Below are positions 53,501 through 62,514 of a DNA stretch of 64,000 nucleotides, piece after piece; position 1 is the stretch's first letter, and each line of letters begins with the position of its first letter. The notes below the pieces were generated by a model that did no database searches, was not told the DNA's origin, and saw nothing but the letters and a program-made list of their open reading frames with translations. The stretch comes from Agapetus fuscipes (taxonomy: Eukaryota > Arthropoda > Insecta > Trichoptera > Glossosomatidae): NCBI GenBank assembly GCA_951799405.1, contig OX637339.1, positions 12,772,001 to 12,836,000 of the forward strand, written 5' to 3'. Both the position numbers and the translations under genes were made by a program.

Positions 53501-54965
53501 TGATGATGGACTCAAAGGGGTGCAGGACAATGGGAAGACCCCGATTAAGATTGCTGGATGGACCGGTCCGTAGTCCGTAGTGGCAACACTTCGGACTCGT
53601 AAATGGAAGGTTGTGGATTCGGATCCCGGCGGAGCACACAAAATATACCATTCATATTTCGAATGTGCTCTTCGCTGAGTTGAAAAATTCATAAATCTTT
53701 ACCAAAGATCGGTCACTGAAAGGTCCATCCAACCTTACAACAACTGGGTCTTGCTTGAGAATTGGCGCTTTCTACAGCGACGACCAAGCTCGCAGAGGGC
53801 TCTTGAGGTGTGATACACACAAAAACAGCGCTCACCAAATAAATCATCCTACTCAGTGGTGGTAGACTGCCCTGCGGTAGGAGTATGGGACTAGAGAAGA
53901 AAGGCATCGGACCAACAGCAGTAGCTGCTGTTGATCCAGAAGACCAGGATCCACCTCGGGTCGTAATGCCATTAATGATGATTTAAAAAATATATATATA
54001 AAATCATGTTATTTCAGCTGCTACAAATGTACTCTTGTATAATACTGGTACATTAATAAGTGCTCTGTATATTTCAGACTAATCTGCGTGTTCACATGCT
54101 GAAGCACTTTGGAGTGAAGAAGTTCAAGTGTGAGGAGTGCAGCAAGTGCTTTGTGTACAAGAGCGCCCTGGTCTCCCACAAAGTCACGCATCTGAAAACC
54201 AAAGATCACGTGTGCGACGTCTGCAACCAAAAGTATAGTACATACTCCTCTACTTGATCCTTTCTGTGAAGTATTAAGTAGATATTCTTCTTCTTCTAGT
54301 GCCGTATCAGGTCCACCTAAAGTCAACGATCACTTGTGAGAATGTCTCTCTGATTCTCGCAGATCTAAATAGGTCTTGTACTGTTCAAAATTTGATATTA
54401 TGGTAATTAATTAATATACCCAGTCCAAGATGTTCCTTGTCTAATAAGTTGGTATGAGGCTGACCACCCATACTGTAAAAAGTGGTTCACCATGCCAATT
54501 ACACCCCTGTTTCAGGGAAGTTCGGCAAGAGTCGCAGGGTTTTTGTTCATTTGAAATTGGCTTTTATGTAGTAAGTCCACATGTGGCATGTGTAAGTGTG
54601 AGCTTATACATGTCTGCTTGTGAGAATGCATGTAATATGAAGCTTAAATGTAATATACCTTTGCAACTTATTAGATGACACTGGCACCCCTGGTGTTTGC
54701 GAATTTTTGCCATCACAAAGAAAAAGACTTCCAACTATTGTAGCTCATGATTTTTTATACTTGCAACTTTTGTTGTTGTTTTAGGTTTGCCCGCTTAAAC
54801 AGCTTGAGCGAGCACAGAAAAAAGAAACACAACATACTCAGCCAGCGTCGTGTGGCCTCGAGATCTACTGCTCCTCTGATGATGGAACACAAGACGTTCA
54901 CTGAAGCTACAATCCAGCAAAACCAGCCAGTCATTCAGTCAACAGCTGAACTGTTAGAGACTTAG
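47538..54965 (+). CDS. ZnF2: ZAD C2H2 zinc-finger protein, complete (509 aa)
   Basis: Exons: 47538-47672, 48305-48437, 49737-49915, 50439-50567, 50992-51054, 51414-51529, 51868-52108, 52704-52901, 54078-54232 and 54785-54965 (TAG). Phases all close. Residues 13/16 (CRSC) and 57/60 (CSVC) are the two Cys pairs of the zinc-binding ZAD, an N-terminal protein-protein (dimerisation) domain of arthropod zinc-finger proteins. An acidic linker and two basic exons follow. Nine C2H2 fingers start at ~216: CDVC, CDLC, CDVC, CHLC, CQIC, CTIC, CDCC, CEEC and CDVC. The short tail is Gln-rich. The role is inferred to be a nuclear DNA-binding regulator. The exon plan, with 116-, 241-, 198- and 155-bp finger exons, is identical to ZnF1, so these are tandem paralogues. 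Its 5' end is divergent from SP-B, 7.7 kb away. Confidence 0.92.
49010..49440 (-). mobile_element. Third LINE type: reverse-transcriptase C-terminal remnant
   Basis: The minus strand, with stops, reads [19 protein letters not shown] near 49100-49160, then a KALPSREN block. In the upstream direction it has [18 protein letters not shown] and [11 protein letters not shown]. This pattern ([12 protein letters not shown]) is a LINE C-terminus different from RTE-a/b. It is in a ZnF2 intron. Confidence 0.6.
49450..49574. mobile_element. ~125-bp MITE-like inverted repeat
   Basis: The ends 'aacacattctgcctgg' and 'ccgggcagaatgtgtt' are inverted copies. Related modules occur in the SP-A intron at 7535-7745 and near 13698-13722. 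The target duplication is not clear. Confidence 0.5.
50660..51190. repeat. SINE-3 copy and RTE-a tail fragment
   Basis: 50660-50900 is SINE-3 (+): 'gatagcttacgttccatg', 'ggttcaacccccaccaagg', 'accggcaaggtttactcagc'. 51060-51190 is the far end of an RTE-a tail in reverse ('gcaaagatatactaacattc', 'catgcccacaaacagacaag'). Confidence 0.65.
52300..52671 (-). repeat. Chimeric SINE-1 with partial 5S head and alternative tail
   Basis: On the minus strand it starts with 5S-like sequence (complement of 'gacacgcggtgttcccag' and 'atccaagtactgtccgcgcc', 52607-52671), then the tRNA-like unit. The 3' end differs from the CR1 type: complement of 'agactctaggggtttatgac' and 'cttgttgtagtgccgcagag'. The same alternative tail occurs at 58985-59090. 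It ends 32 bp before a ZnF2 exon. Confidence 0.75.
52925..53345. repeat. SINE-1 (reverse) and Penelope-like scrap
   Basis: 52925-53210 is a full reverse SINE-1 from '(a)taaggatgatttacttggtg' to 'gactacagaccggtc'. 53265-53345 contains 'cctgaggacattagctac' and 'gcgaaacattgagaataatg', matching the inverted pair at 2545-2730. Confidence 0.65.
53405..53975 (+). repeat. SINE-1 copy flanked by halves of another repeat
   Basis: 53560-53855 is a SINE-1 (+) almost identical to the tRNA/tail part at 5290-5590. It is flanked by pieces ('gccagcagactacattacct' at 53425, 'gtggtagactgccctgcggt' at 53857) that resemble parts of one LINE fragment type seen near 55600 and 60200, so the SINE may have inserted into it. 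Confidence 0.7.
54430..54680 (+). repeat. RTE-a 3'-tail copy
   Basis: 'tgaggctgaccacccatact', 'cacccctgtttcagggaag', 'gcatgtgtaagtgtgagct' and 'gcaacttattagatga'. It lies in the last ZnF2 intron. Confidence 0.8.
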
Positions 54966-55018
54966 TTTTCTGAGGAAAATATCTGAGCCTGTAAACTAAT
55001 CTTACTCTTAGAGAAAGC

Positions 55019-55024
55019 AATAAA
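55019..55024 (+). promoter_or_regulatory. Polyadenylation signal of ZnF2
   Basis: AATAAA lies 54 nt downstream of the ZnF2 stop codon, the first canonical signal after the gene. Confidence 0.6.
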
Positions 55025-55269
55025 ACATGGCGGCACATAAACAGCTGATTGTTGTGTGTATACTTTTATATTAATGGTACAGTGATTAATACCGCCATAT
55101 TTTATTGCTTGCTATTTTCAAATACTGTAAGGTCTACCAACGGCCGTTGAATCTGCAGGCCTTGGGCTTTAATCCAAGGGATCTGAAACATGAGCTCCCT
55201 GACCCGGCTAAAATGTGCTAGATACATTCTGATATTGCATGCACTCTTTGAAGCTATATTTTTTATAGC

Positions 55270-55800
55270 CTTGATGATAATGATGATGATGAGTTAATGA
55301 TTTCTTTATAGCGCCGTTTCGTGATGTAGTCACTCCAAGAGCGCTTGTGAAAATGATGCCAGAAATTTGCTTGTCTTCAGTGCATTTCGGAACTTCTTAT
55401 GGTCCTCTATCTTTCTCACATGATTAGCAGGTGGTTCCAGGCCAGAGGACCAGCAACTGCAAATGTATGCTCTACTGTCTACAAACATTGTTTTAACTCT
55501 TCATACTGGTTCTTCAATCCGGGTTTTGCATCCGGATTCTGCCGAGTGTAGTGTTAGGGCTTTTTAGCCTTGGATTAATTTAAAGAACATTTATTTATTC
55601 ATTGCCATCATTGACACCTCAGTGTAGGTCCTGGCCTTCTTCCTCAACCGCAACCGACACTATCAATCCATTGTTTTCCTCCTCCGATCCCACTCTTCTA
55701 CCGCAGGACAGTCTGCCACCGCTGCATCCAACCACTTTGCTCTGGGTCTTCCCACCGTCCTGCATCCTTCAGGGTCTGTCATCTCAATCATCACTTCTAG
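55270..55800 (-). mobile_element. L2/CR1-like tail and LINE fragment in ZnF2-ZnF3 spacer
   Basis: 55270-55560 reads on the minus strand FAVAGPLAWNHL and a 'gcgctcttggagtgactaca' tail, as at 11040-11340. 55590-55800 resembles 60170-60420 ('ctggccttcttcctcaacc', 'ctaccgcaggacagtctgcc', 'tctgggtcttcccaccgtcc'), probably another LINE C-terminus too decayed to translate. Confidence 0.55.
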
Positions 55801-56246
55801 AATTCAATGAGCATTAAAAGTTTTATTTATGTAATACAAAGAACTTTTTTCTCAGCAAGCAAACGTCAGTCTTGTATGGGGCTGCTGTCCCTAGCAACCA
55901 ATAACAAAATATTTGTTTGCCTTTTCCATAGCAATCCTACACAATTTTGTGTTGCCAATTCATCTGCGGACCCCATCCCTTTTTTAAGGGTTTTTATTGC
56001 TGTTCTAATGTTATAAAGTGCCATAGTGATTTTTATCTAGTCAAAAAAATTATATCTATGTATATTCACTTAAAATACTTCTCTTCTTCTGCTTCAATTC
56101 TAGTGTTGGTTTGCAGCAATATTCATCATCTTCTCCATTCCTCCGTATCCAAGGCCTTCTGAGTTTGTCATTTGAGAAACAGCACATATCTGTAAATACA
56201 TCCTGTAAGATCTCGGTGTGGTCGTTCTTGAGAGTTTGTCCCCTTA

Positions 56247-57196
56247 TGCCCACTTTCCACTGCGAGCGGGAAATAGCTGAGCGGAGCGTAGTGAAATAAT
56301 TTTGGCCTTCCATTGCGAAAGAGTTTTAAAAAATAATGGTATTTGCCTTCCACAGCCAACGAGCTCGACGGAGTGAGCTAGGCGGGAAATGAGATGAGTC
56401 AGATGAAAGAGTTGTTTGCCTTCCATCTACAGCGGGCTTAGCGGAGCCCACAGACAGTGTGTGACAGCCTACGCCCAGATCAAACGTTTTAATTATTAAT
56501 AAAAAAGTTTTTTTTTGTTTCGAAAAATAAAAAGTAATGTATTATTTTGCTTTAATAGATAAAAAGTAAATGTTTGAAATAAAACAAACATTTTAATATT
56601 TTCTAATTTATAAAATAATGTATGATGTGCAGTGTGTGACGGCTCGTTGCAGCCTACGCCCAGATCAAACGTTTTAATTATTAATAAAAAAGTTTTTTTT
56701 TTGTTTCGAAAAATAAAAAGTAATGAATTATTTTGCTTTAATATATAAAAAGTAGATGTTTGAAATAAAACATACATTTTAATATTTTCAAATGAATATA
56801 ATAATGTATGATGTGTTTTTGTAAATCATGTATGATATGTTTTATCGCTGTCACGCAACTGCGCGGGTTGGCGCGGGGGGCACGGGGGAGCGGAGTCAGT
56901 TGAAAACTAGCGGCCGAGACCATGACACAGCGGACCATTTTTACTCGCTCAGTCCGCTCCGCTCACTCCGCTGTCGGTGGAAGCACTTCTATGAAATTTA
57001 CTGTTGCTAGTCGAGCGGAGTCCGTACGGAGTCCGCTGGAAACTCGCTCAACTCTGCGACAACTTTTGTAACTCTTTGTACTCGCTCAGTCCGCTCCGCT
57101 CACTCGCTGTCGGTGGAAGCACTTCTATGAAATTTACTGTTGCTAGTCGATCGGAGTCCGTACAGAGTCCGCTCCGCTCGCAGTGGAAAGCGGGCA
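56247..57196. mobile_element. MITE copy 2 (950 bp), perfect TTA TSD
   Basis: The ends TGCCCACTTTCCACTGCGAG and the inverted TGCCCGCTTTCCACTGCGAG are flanked by TTA at 56244-56246 and 57197-57199. It contains an internal ~180-bp direct duplication ('gcctacgcccagatcaaacg' at ~56467 and ~56651) not present in copy 1 at 14393. A 3-bp TTA site fits PIF/Harbinger-like transposition; no transposase is encoded. Confidence 0.82.
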
Positions 57197-57474
57197 TTAA
57201 TCATCCCTTCAATTATTGTATGCAGTAGACCTTCAAGCCCTGTCCATTTTGCATGCCTTTTGAACATGGTTTTGAGAAAATATCCTCCTTGTTTGATATC
57301 TTAGTATTGTTTATCAATATGTGTCATATTATTTTAATGATTATCTGAAAGAGAAATTCTAAAACTTTTAATGCATTACAGATTTGCAATTTTATTTAAC
57401 CATCACACATGTTTTTCAATAAAATCTTTGAACAAAAAATCCTTTTATTTCCATAAATATAATTTTGTTATCTA

Positions 57475-57640
57475 TCTATAATCTAAGCTGCAAAGATATA
57501 TGTTAACATTTAAGGCTCATATTAAATGCATGCCCACAGACAGGCACATGTAAGTTCGCGCCTACACATTCTGCATGCGTGCATACAAATAAGCAAAACC
57601 TCACATGAACATAACCTTGCAACTCCTGCCGCCATTCCCT
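57475..57640 (-). repeat. RTE-a 3'-tail fragment
   Basis: 'aatctaagctgcaaagatat', 'gcccacagacaggcacatgt' and 'ccttgcaactcctgccgcc'. It matches the 3' UTR of RTE-a copy 1 closely, including the 'gacaggcacatgta' variant, so it is the same subfamily. Confidence 0.75.
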
Positions 57641-57829
57641 GAAATCTATATTTTAATCTGTTTTTGTAGTTAATTTACAGAAAATTATTTAAATGAAATA
57701 CCTATCAATGGGGAAAAATATTGTAGCTGACATCACCACAGCCGTCAATTATGACAGCTGTCATTTTGAGGTTATGTATTTGTTTATTGATCTTTTCTGT
57801 CGTACAAAACCGCTATTTAAAAAATCAAA

Positions 57830-60800
57830 ATGGATCAAGAAATATTGCTAGAAAGCTGCCGGGCGTGTTTAGAAGTTCCAGGATCCATTTCTTTATTCAG
57901 CAAAGATGATAGTTTAGCATATTATGAGATGCTTTTAGCTTGCACTTCAGTTACCGTAAGTTTTCATTCAAAATTTTAAATTTGGAAATCATGACTGAAA
58001 ATTCGATATTTTGTAATAAAGACGCATTTATAAACGGCTCTCGTTTAGTTGTTAATGCTTCAGAATCATAAGATTGTGGATTCGATTCCCAGCTGACCAC
58101 AAAAATATCATTTGATTTTCAAAAGTCTCTGCTGGGTTAAAAAAAATCTACCCTAATCTAAGACCGTTCACAAAGGTTTATCCAGCTTATCAGCAACTGG
58201 GGCTTGTTTGAGTTGGCGCCTTGTAGCGATGATCAGACTTACAGAGAGCTTGAGGTGCTAATAATAATTATATATTATATAGGTACTCGTGAAAGATTCA
58301 CAATTCATGAAAGTTTTAAGTTGCAGAAAAGAAACCTCAAATCAACATATCAATACCTTAAGGGTTCAATCTCAAGGTTTACTTAGCCTTCACAAGAAAT
58401 GAGAACCAGCCCCCCCGGGAGCTGGGAAACCCCCACTTCAACTAAAAGTGGTTGATGTGAGGCCGGCCATAAAAATAAATAGGTCCCGAATCGCCACATG
58501 CGGCCCCTTCGAAGATAACGCAGGCAAGAAGTTACACTATATGTGTAGCTTGTTTGCGTTTAAGGGTAAAACTGAATAAGTGACATATTCAGCTAGCATG
58601 GGTTTCTCATAAAAATGCACCTTTTTTCTACGAGAGAAAACACTAACAAAGTGTGAAAATCCTCTAATTTACTTAGAAGTTGGTCATGTGTATCTTTTAT
58701 AATTTGTTCACTTACTATAAGAAGTTTCACCCAATAAAATGTTTTATCCACAATTTCTCAAATCAGTAAATCAGCACTTATCAGTTTTACCTTTAAGGTG
58801 GCAATATATTCTGCAACTTCTCGTAATTAAAACCTTGTCCCAAAATAGTATACTTTTAGTTAAAAATTTACTGATTTGTACAGTATGGGTAGTTAGCCTC
58901 ATACCAAACTTTAGTCAAGGAACATTCTACAACATTTGAATGTAGTAATCATAACAAAATTCTATTCTATATTTTTATTTTTGTAGTATTTTTTTTTTTT
59001 TTTTTTTTTAAGAAAATCCTGTGCGGGAGACTCCCTAGATTCTGAAGACTCTAGGGGTCTATGACACTTGTTGTAGTGCCGCAGAGGTGTACGAGCTTGG
59101 TCGTCGCTACAGAGCGCCAATACTCAAGCAAGACCCAGTTGCTGTAAGGCTGGATGGACCCTTGGTGACCGGTCATTGGTAAAGGCTTATGAATTCTTCA
59201 ACCCAGCGAAGAGCACATTCGAAATATTAATGGTATTTTTTTTGTGTGCTCCGCCGGGATCCGAATCCACAACCTTCCAAATATTTACGAGTCCGAAGTG
59301 TTGCCACAACGGACTACGGACCGGTCCGAGTATTCAAATAAAGAACATATTTCAGGTGTTGCCAGGCAGAAGTGGTCCTCAAAATTTATGCAATGGCTGT
59401 ACATACCGTTTGAGAGATGCATACTCTTTTAGAAATCAATGTCAACTTAGCGAAGCAAAATTGAGAGATTTTCATGAATTTAAACAAGAAGAAATCACAG
59501 ATTCTGTTGAAGCTCCCGAACATTCCAACTTTCAACTTCCTGAAGATGATTTTTGTAGTGATGATGATGATAAGTATTCAGACCTGCTTCCGTTGCAGTA
59601 TCTTAAAACTGAGGAAATGTGCAACTCGAATAATCAAGTAAAAAAATAAATTAATTATTACCTATCTGTAATATTTCAATAATAAATAATTTATACATGG
59701 CAATATTTAAAAAAATGTTACAGGATTCCAATTTCAAAAATTTGAATGAATTTAGATCTGCAAAAGATGAGAAAACAAAAAAGGAACACTCAAGTGACAA
59801 ACCTAAGAAAATAAAAACTTTTAAGAAAACCATAGAGGTAAGTAATGTTTCAAAATATCTACTGACATTCTAATTTTGTTTTAACCATCTAATATTTTTA
59901 ATTATTATTTTGCAGGATATTTATTATACAGAAGTAGAAATAACAGTTAAAAAACCTCCAAGAAAAAATAAAACTCCAAAAGTAGTAAGTACCTATAGAT
60001 TTACAAGGTATAATACTGAATGTGTTGAAGATCTGAACTGTTTTAATATGTCGATCCCACCTCAATGATCCCATTCTTTCACAATTTCACTCACTCAGAG
60101 TTTTCAGTGTCATAATTCTCAACTGTTTTATTTCTACTGTACATACGAGTATGATTCCTTCAATCATTATCTTCATCACTGGAACAACAACCCGTGGTAG
60201 TTCTTGGCGGCCTTCTTGATTAACCACAGCCAACGCTGCCTGTCAATCACCTTCCTCGTTTAGTCCATACTCCTACCGCATGACGGTCCTGCACTACTTC
60301 ATCCAGTTATCTTGATCTGGGTCTTCCCATTGCCCTGCTACTTTCCTTTTCGGACTCTCAAGGTTGATTTGCTAGATATGACCCATCAAATGCAGTCTGC
60401 TGCATTTTATTACAAAATCTCGATTTTCCCAATTTTTTAGTTATTGCTCTTTATTATTAAACGTGTGATATGTGAAGACAGGCTTAAATAGATTATTTGG
60501 GCTTTGGGCAGGAATTTTGTGCGAAGGTTCATATGTTAGTTTAAATGTTGATGGAACGTATTGACCCTGGGGAAACTAGTCATGATCTACTAATAAATAA
60601 AAATTCACTTGTGAATTCAAGTAAGGCTATTTTTACCATATTTAAAGGCTTAATTACTGTTTTGTTTTCTGTTTTCTTCAACGTCTTATAAAATTCTATT
60701 TTCTTTCACAGGCCAAGTTTTTTTGTGATGTTTGTGCGTATGCCGCCTTTGACAGATACCATCTTACTAATCACATGCGACGCCACACTGGAGAGAAACC

Positions 60801-61823
60801 ATTTAAATGTGAAACTTGCGACAACAGGTGGGTGCAGCATGCTTCTTTCTCTTTCTTCGCTTTATCTCCAATGCGGACCTTTGAAAAATAAATCTAAACC
60901 ACTCATTTGCTACAACATGGGCGATATTGTCAATCTGTCTTTATTTAGGGTCTTTCCACGATATTTTGTTCCTTCCATGGCCTCTCTATCATATCTTACA
61001 CATTCAAATCATGCCTAACACCCTCATATCATATCTGGACACCCTAGGATTATGTCTGATCATCTCAAATCATGTCTGATGCTCTCAAATCGTGTCTGAC
61101 ATCCTAGGATGATGCCTGACATGCTAAAATCATGTCTGAAACCCTCAGATAATGTCTGACATGCTAAAATCATGTCTGGCACCCTCAGATAATGTCTGAC
61201 ATGCTAAAATCATGTCTGACACCCTCAGATAATGTCTGACATACTAAAATCATGTCTGACACCCTCAGATAATGTCCGACATGCTAAAATCATGTCTGAC
61301 ACCCTCAGATAATGTCTGACATGCTAAAATCATGTCTGACACCCTCAGATAATGTCTGAGATGCTAAAATCATGTCTGACACCCTCAGATAATGTCTGAC
61401 ATGCTAAAATCATGTCTGACACCCTCAGATAATGTCTGACATGCTAAAATCATGTCTGACACCCTCAGATAATGTCTGACATGCTAAAATCATGTCTGAC
61501 ACCCTCAGATAATGTCTGAGATGCTCAAATCATGTTTGAAACCCTCAAGCTCAAACAGCATTTTCACTATATAGTTCTATTATTTTAGATACGCAAGTAA
61601 GATGTCGTTACGAGTCCACGCCAAGAAGTGTCTGGACGCGTCGATCTGCGATATTTGCGGCAAGTTGTTCAAGAACCTGGAGAAGCACAGGCTGCGCACA
61701 CACGGGGACCTTAAGCCACACCACTGCAACATTTGTGCCGCAGCGTTCTGCACCAGAGAGCAGCTCAAGCAACACAACAAGTGCCACGAGAAGGAGGCGA
61801 GGGTGCGCGATAAGATCTGCAAT
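57830..61823 (+). CDS. ZnF3: ZAD C2H2 zinc-finger protein (3' partial)
   Basis: Exons visible: 57830-57955 (ATG), 59356-59637, 59724-59837, 59916-59984, 60712-60827 and 61589-61823, giving 314 codons, in frame and open; the gene continues beyond 64000. ZAD Cys pairs: CRAC in exon 1 and CNGC in exon 2. Exon 2 also contains the acidic linker (SDDDDKYSD), which ZnF1/ZnF2 keep on a separate exon. Basic exons follow, then fingers: CDVC (HMRRH), CETC with a Cys in the last ligand position (HAKKC), CDIC, and CNIC (HNKCH). The third finger is three residues shorter between the second Cys and the first His than its ZnF2 counterpart. The role by family is a nuclear DNA-binding factor. It is the most diverged member of the cluster. 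Confidence 0.88.
58040..58570 (+). repeat. SINE-1 and SINE-3 fragments in ZnF3 intron 1
   Basis: 58040-58250: SINE-1 with 'cttcagaatcataagattgt', B-box-like 'ggattcgattccc' and 'gcttgaggtgc'. 58375-58570: SINE-3 3' half with 'gggagctgggaaaccccc', 'gtcccgaatcgccacatgcg' and 'aagttacactatatgtgtag'. Confidence 0.7.
58985..59330 (-). repeat. SINE-1 with alternative tail, adjoining ZnF3 exon 2
   Basis: Reverse SINE-1: poly-T, tail complement 'tctaggggtctatgacactt', body 'gcaagacccagttgctgtaa' and head complement ending 'gactacggaccggtccg' at ~59327. Only ~28 nt separate it from the exon 2 start at 59356. Confidence 0.8.
60170..60420 (-). repeat. Decayed LINE fragment
   Basis: It shares 'ggcggccttcttgattaacc', 'ctaccgcatgacggtcctgc' and 'gatctgggtcttcccattgc' with 55590-55800. 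It is untranslatable now and intronic in ZnF3. Confidence 0.45.
61010..61545. repeat. 40-bp tandem satellite in ZnF3 intron
   Basis: ~13 units of 'atgtctgacaccctcagata' alternating with 'atgtctgacatgctaaaatc'. The 20-bp halves are themselves related, so the array is a dimeric higher-order repeat. It ends ~45 bp before the 61589 exon acceptor. Confidence 0.95.
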
Positions 61824-61949
61824 GTAACTACTTGTTTTGTATTTAAAATTGACAATATAAACTTGTTTGTGTGCATGGAAAGTCAGGGTCAAATTTTACT
61901 ATAAAAGGAATAAATAAATATTAGGATATAAGAAATAAATAAATATTAG

Positions 61950-62514
61950 TGATTGCTTTCTTTATGTGAATCACACCTTAAGAGCCTTCCTCAGTGAGCT
62001 TGGCCATCGCTGTAGAAAGTGCCAATTACACAAGCAAGACCCAGTTGCTGTAAGGCTAGGTGGACCTTTGATGACTGGTTTTCGGTAAGCGAATATGAAT
62101 TTTTCACCCCAACGAAGAGCATATTTTGAAAATAAGGTCCGTACATTCAAAATATCCCTTGGCTATGTGATGTCTATAATCTTTAATCTAAGTTACAAAG
62201 ATATATTACACTTAAGATTTATATTAAACTTCACGATGAAGTATCCAAAGTGACGTTATACGACATGACGGCGTTACTTCTGATTTTCGCCACATTCATT
62301 TTAAGCTATGTAGGTCTGTACTCAAATATACCTACGTCAAACCAAAAATTTTCCTGTTTGTATTGTTCGGCTAACCACTAGACTACCAACTCTTCGTTCA
62401 TGCTTCATTTCCATACATTGTCCGAAACACTGCCATTTTCAAATCCATTCATCCACATATTTTTTATGATGGACTTATTACAAATGACAGATAAAAAGGA
62501 TTGTTTTAGATTCT
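61950..62514. repeat. SINE-1 fragment and RTE-tail scrap in ZnF3 3' intron
   Basis: 61950-62140 is a reverse SINE-1 ('gaatcacaccttaagagcc', 'agcaagacccagttgctgta'). 62160-62230 has the '(a)atctaagttacaaagatat' start of an RTE tail. The rest is unassigned. Confidence 0.6.

Noticed and set aside
61010..61545. CRISPR array
   Set aside because: The repeats are contiguous without unique spacers, in a eukaryotic intron; it is a satellite.
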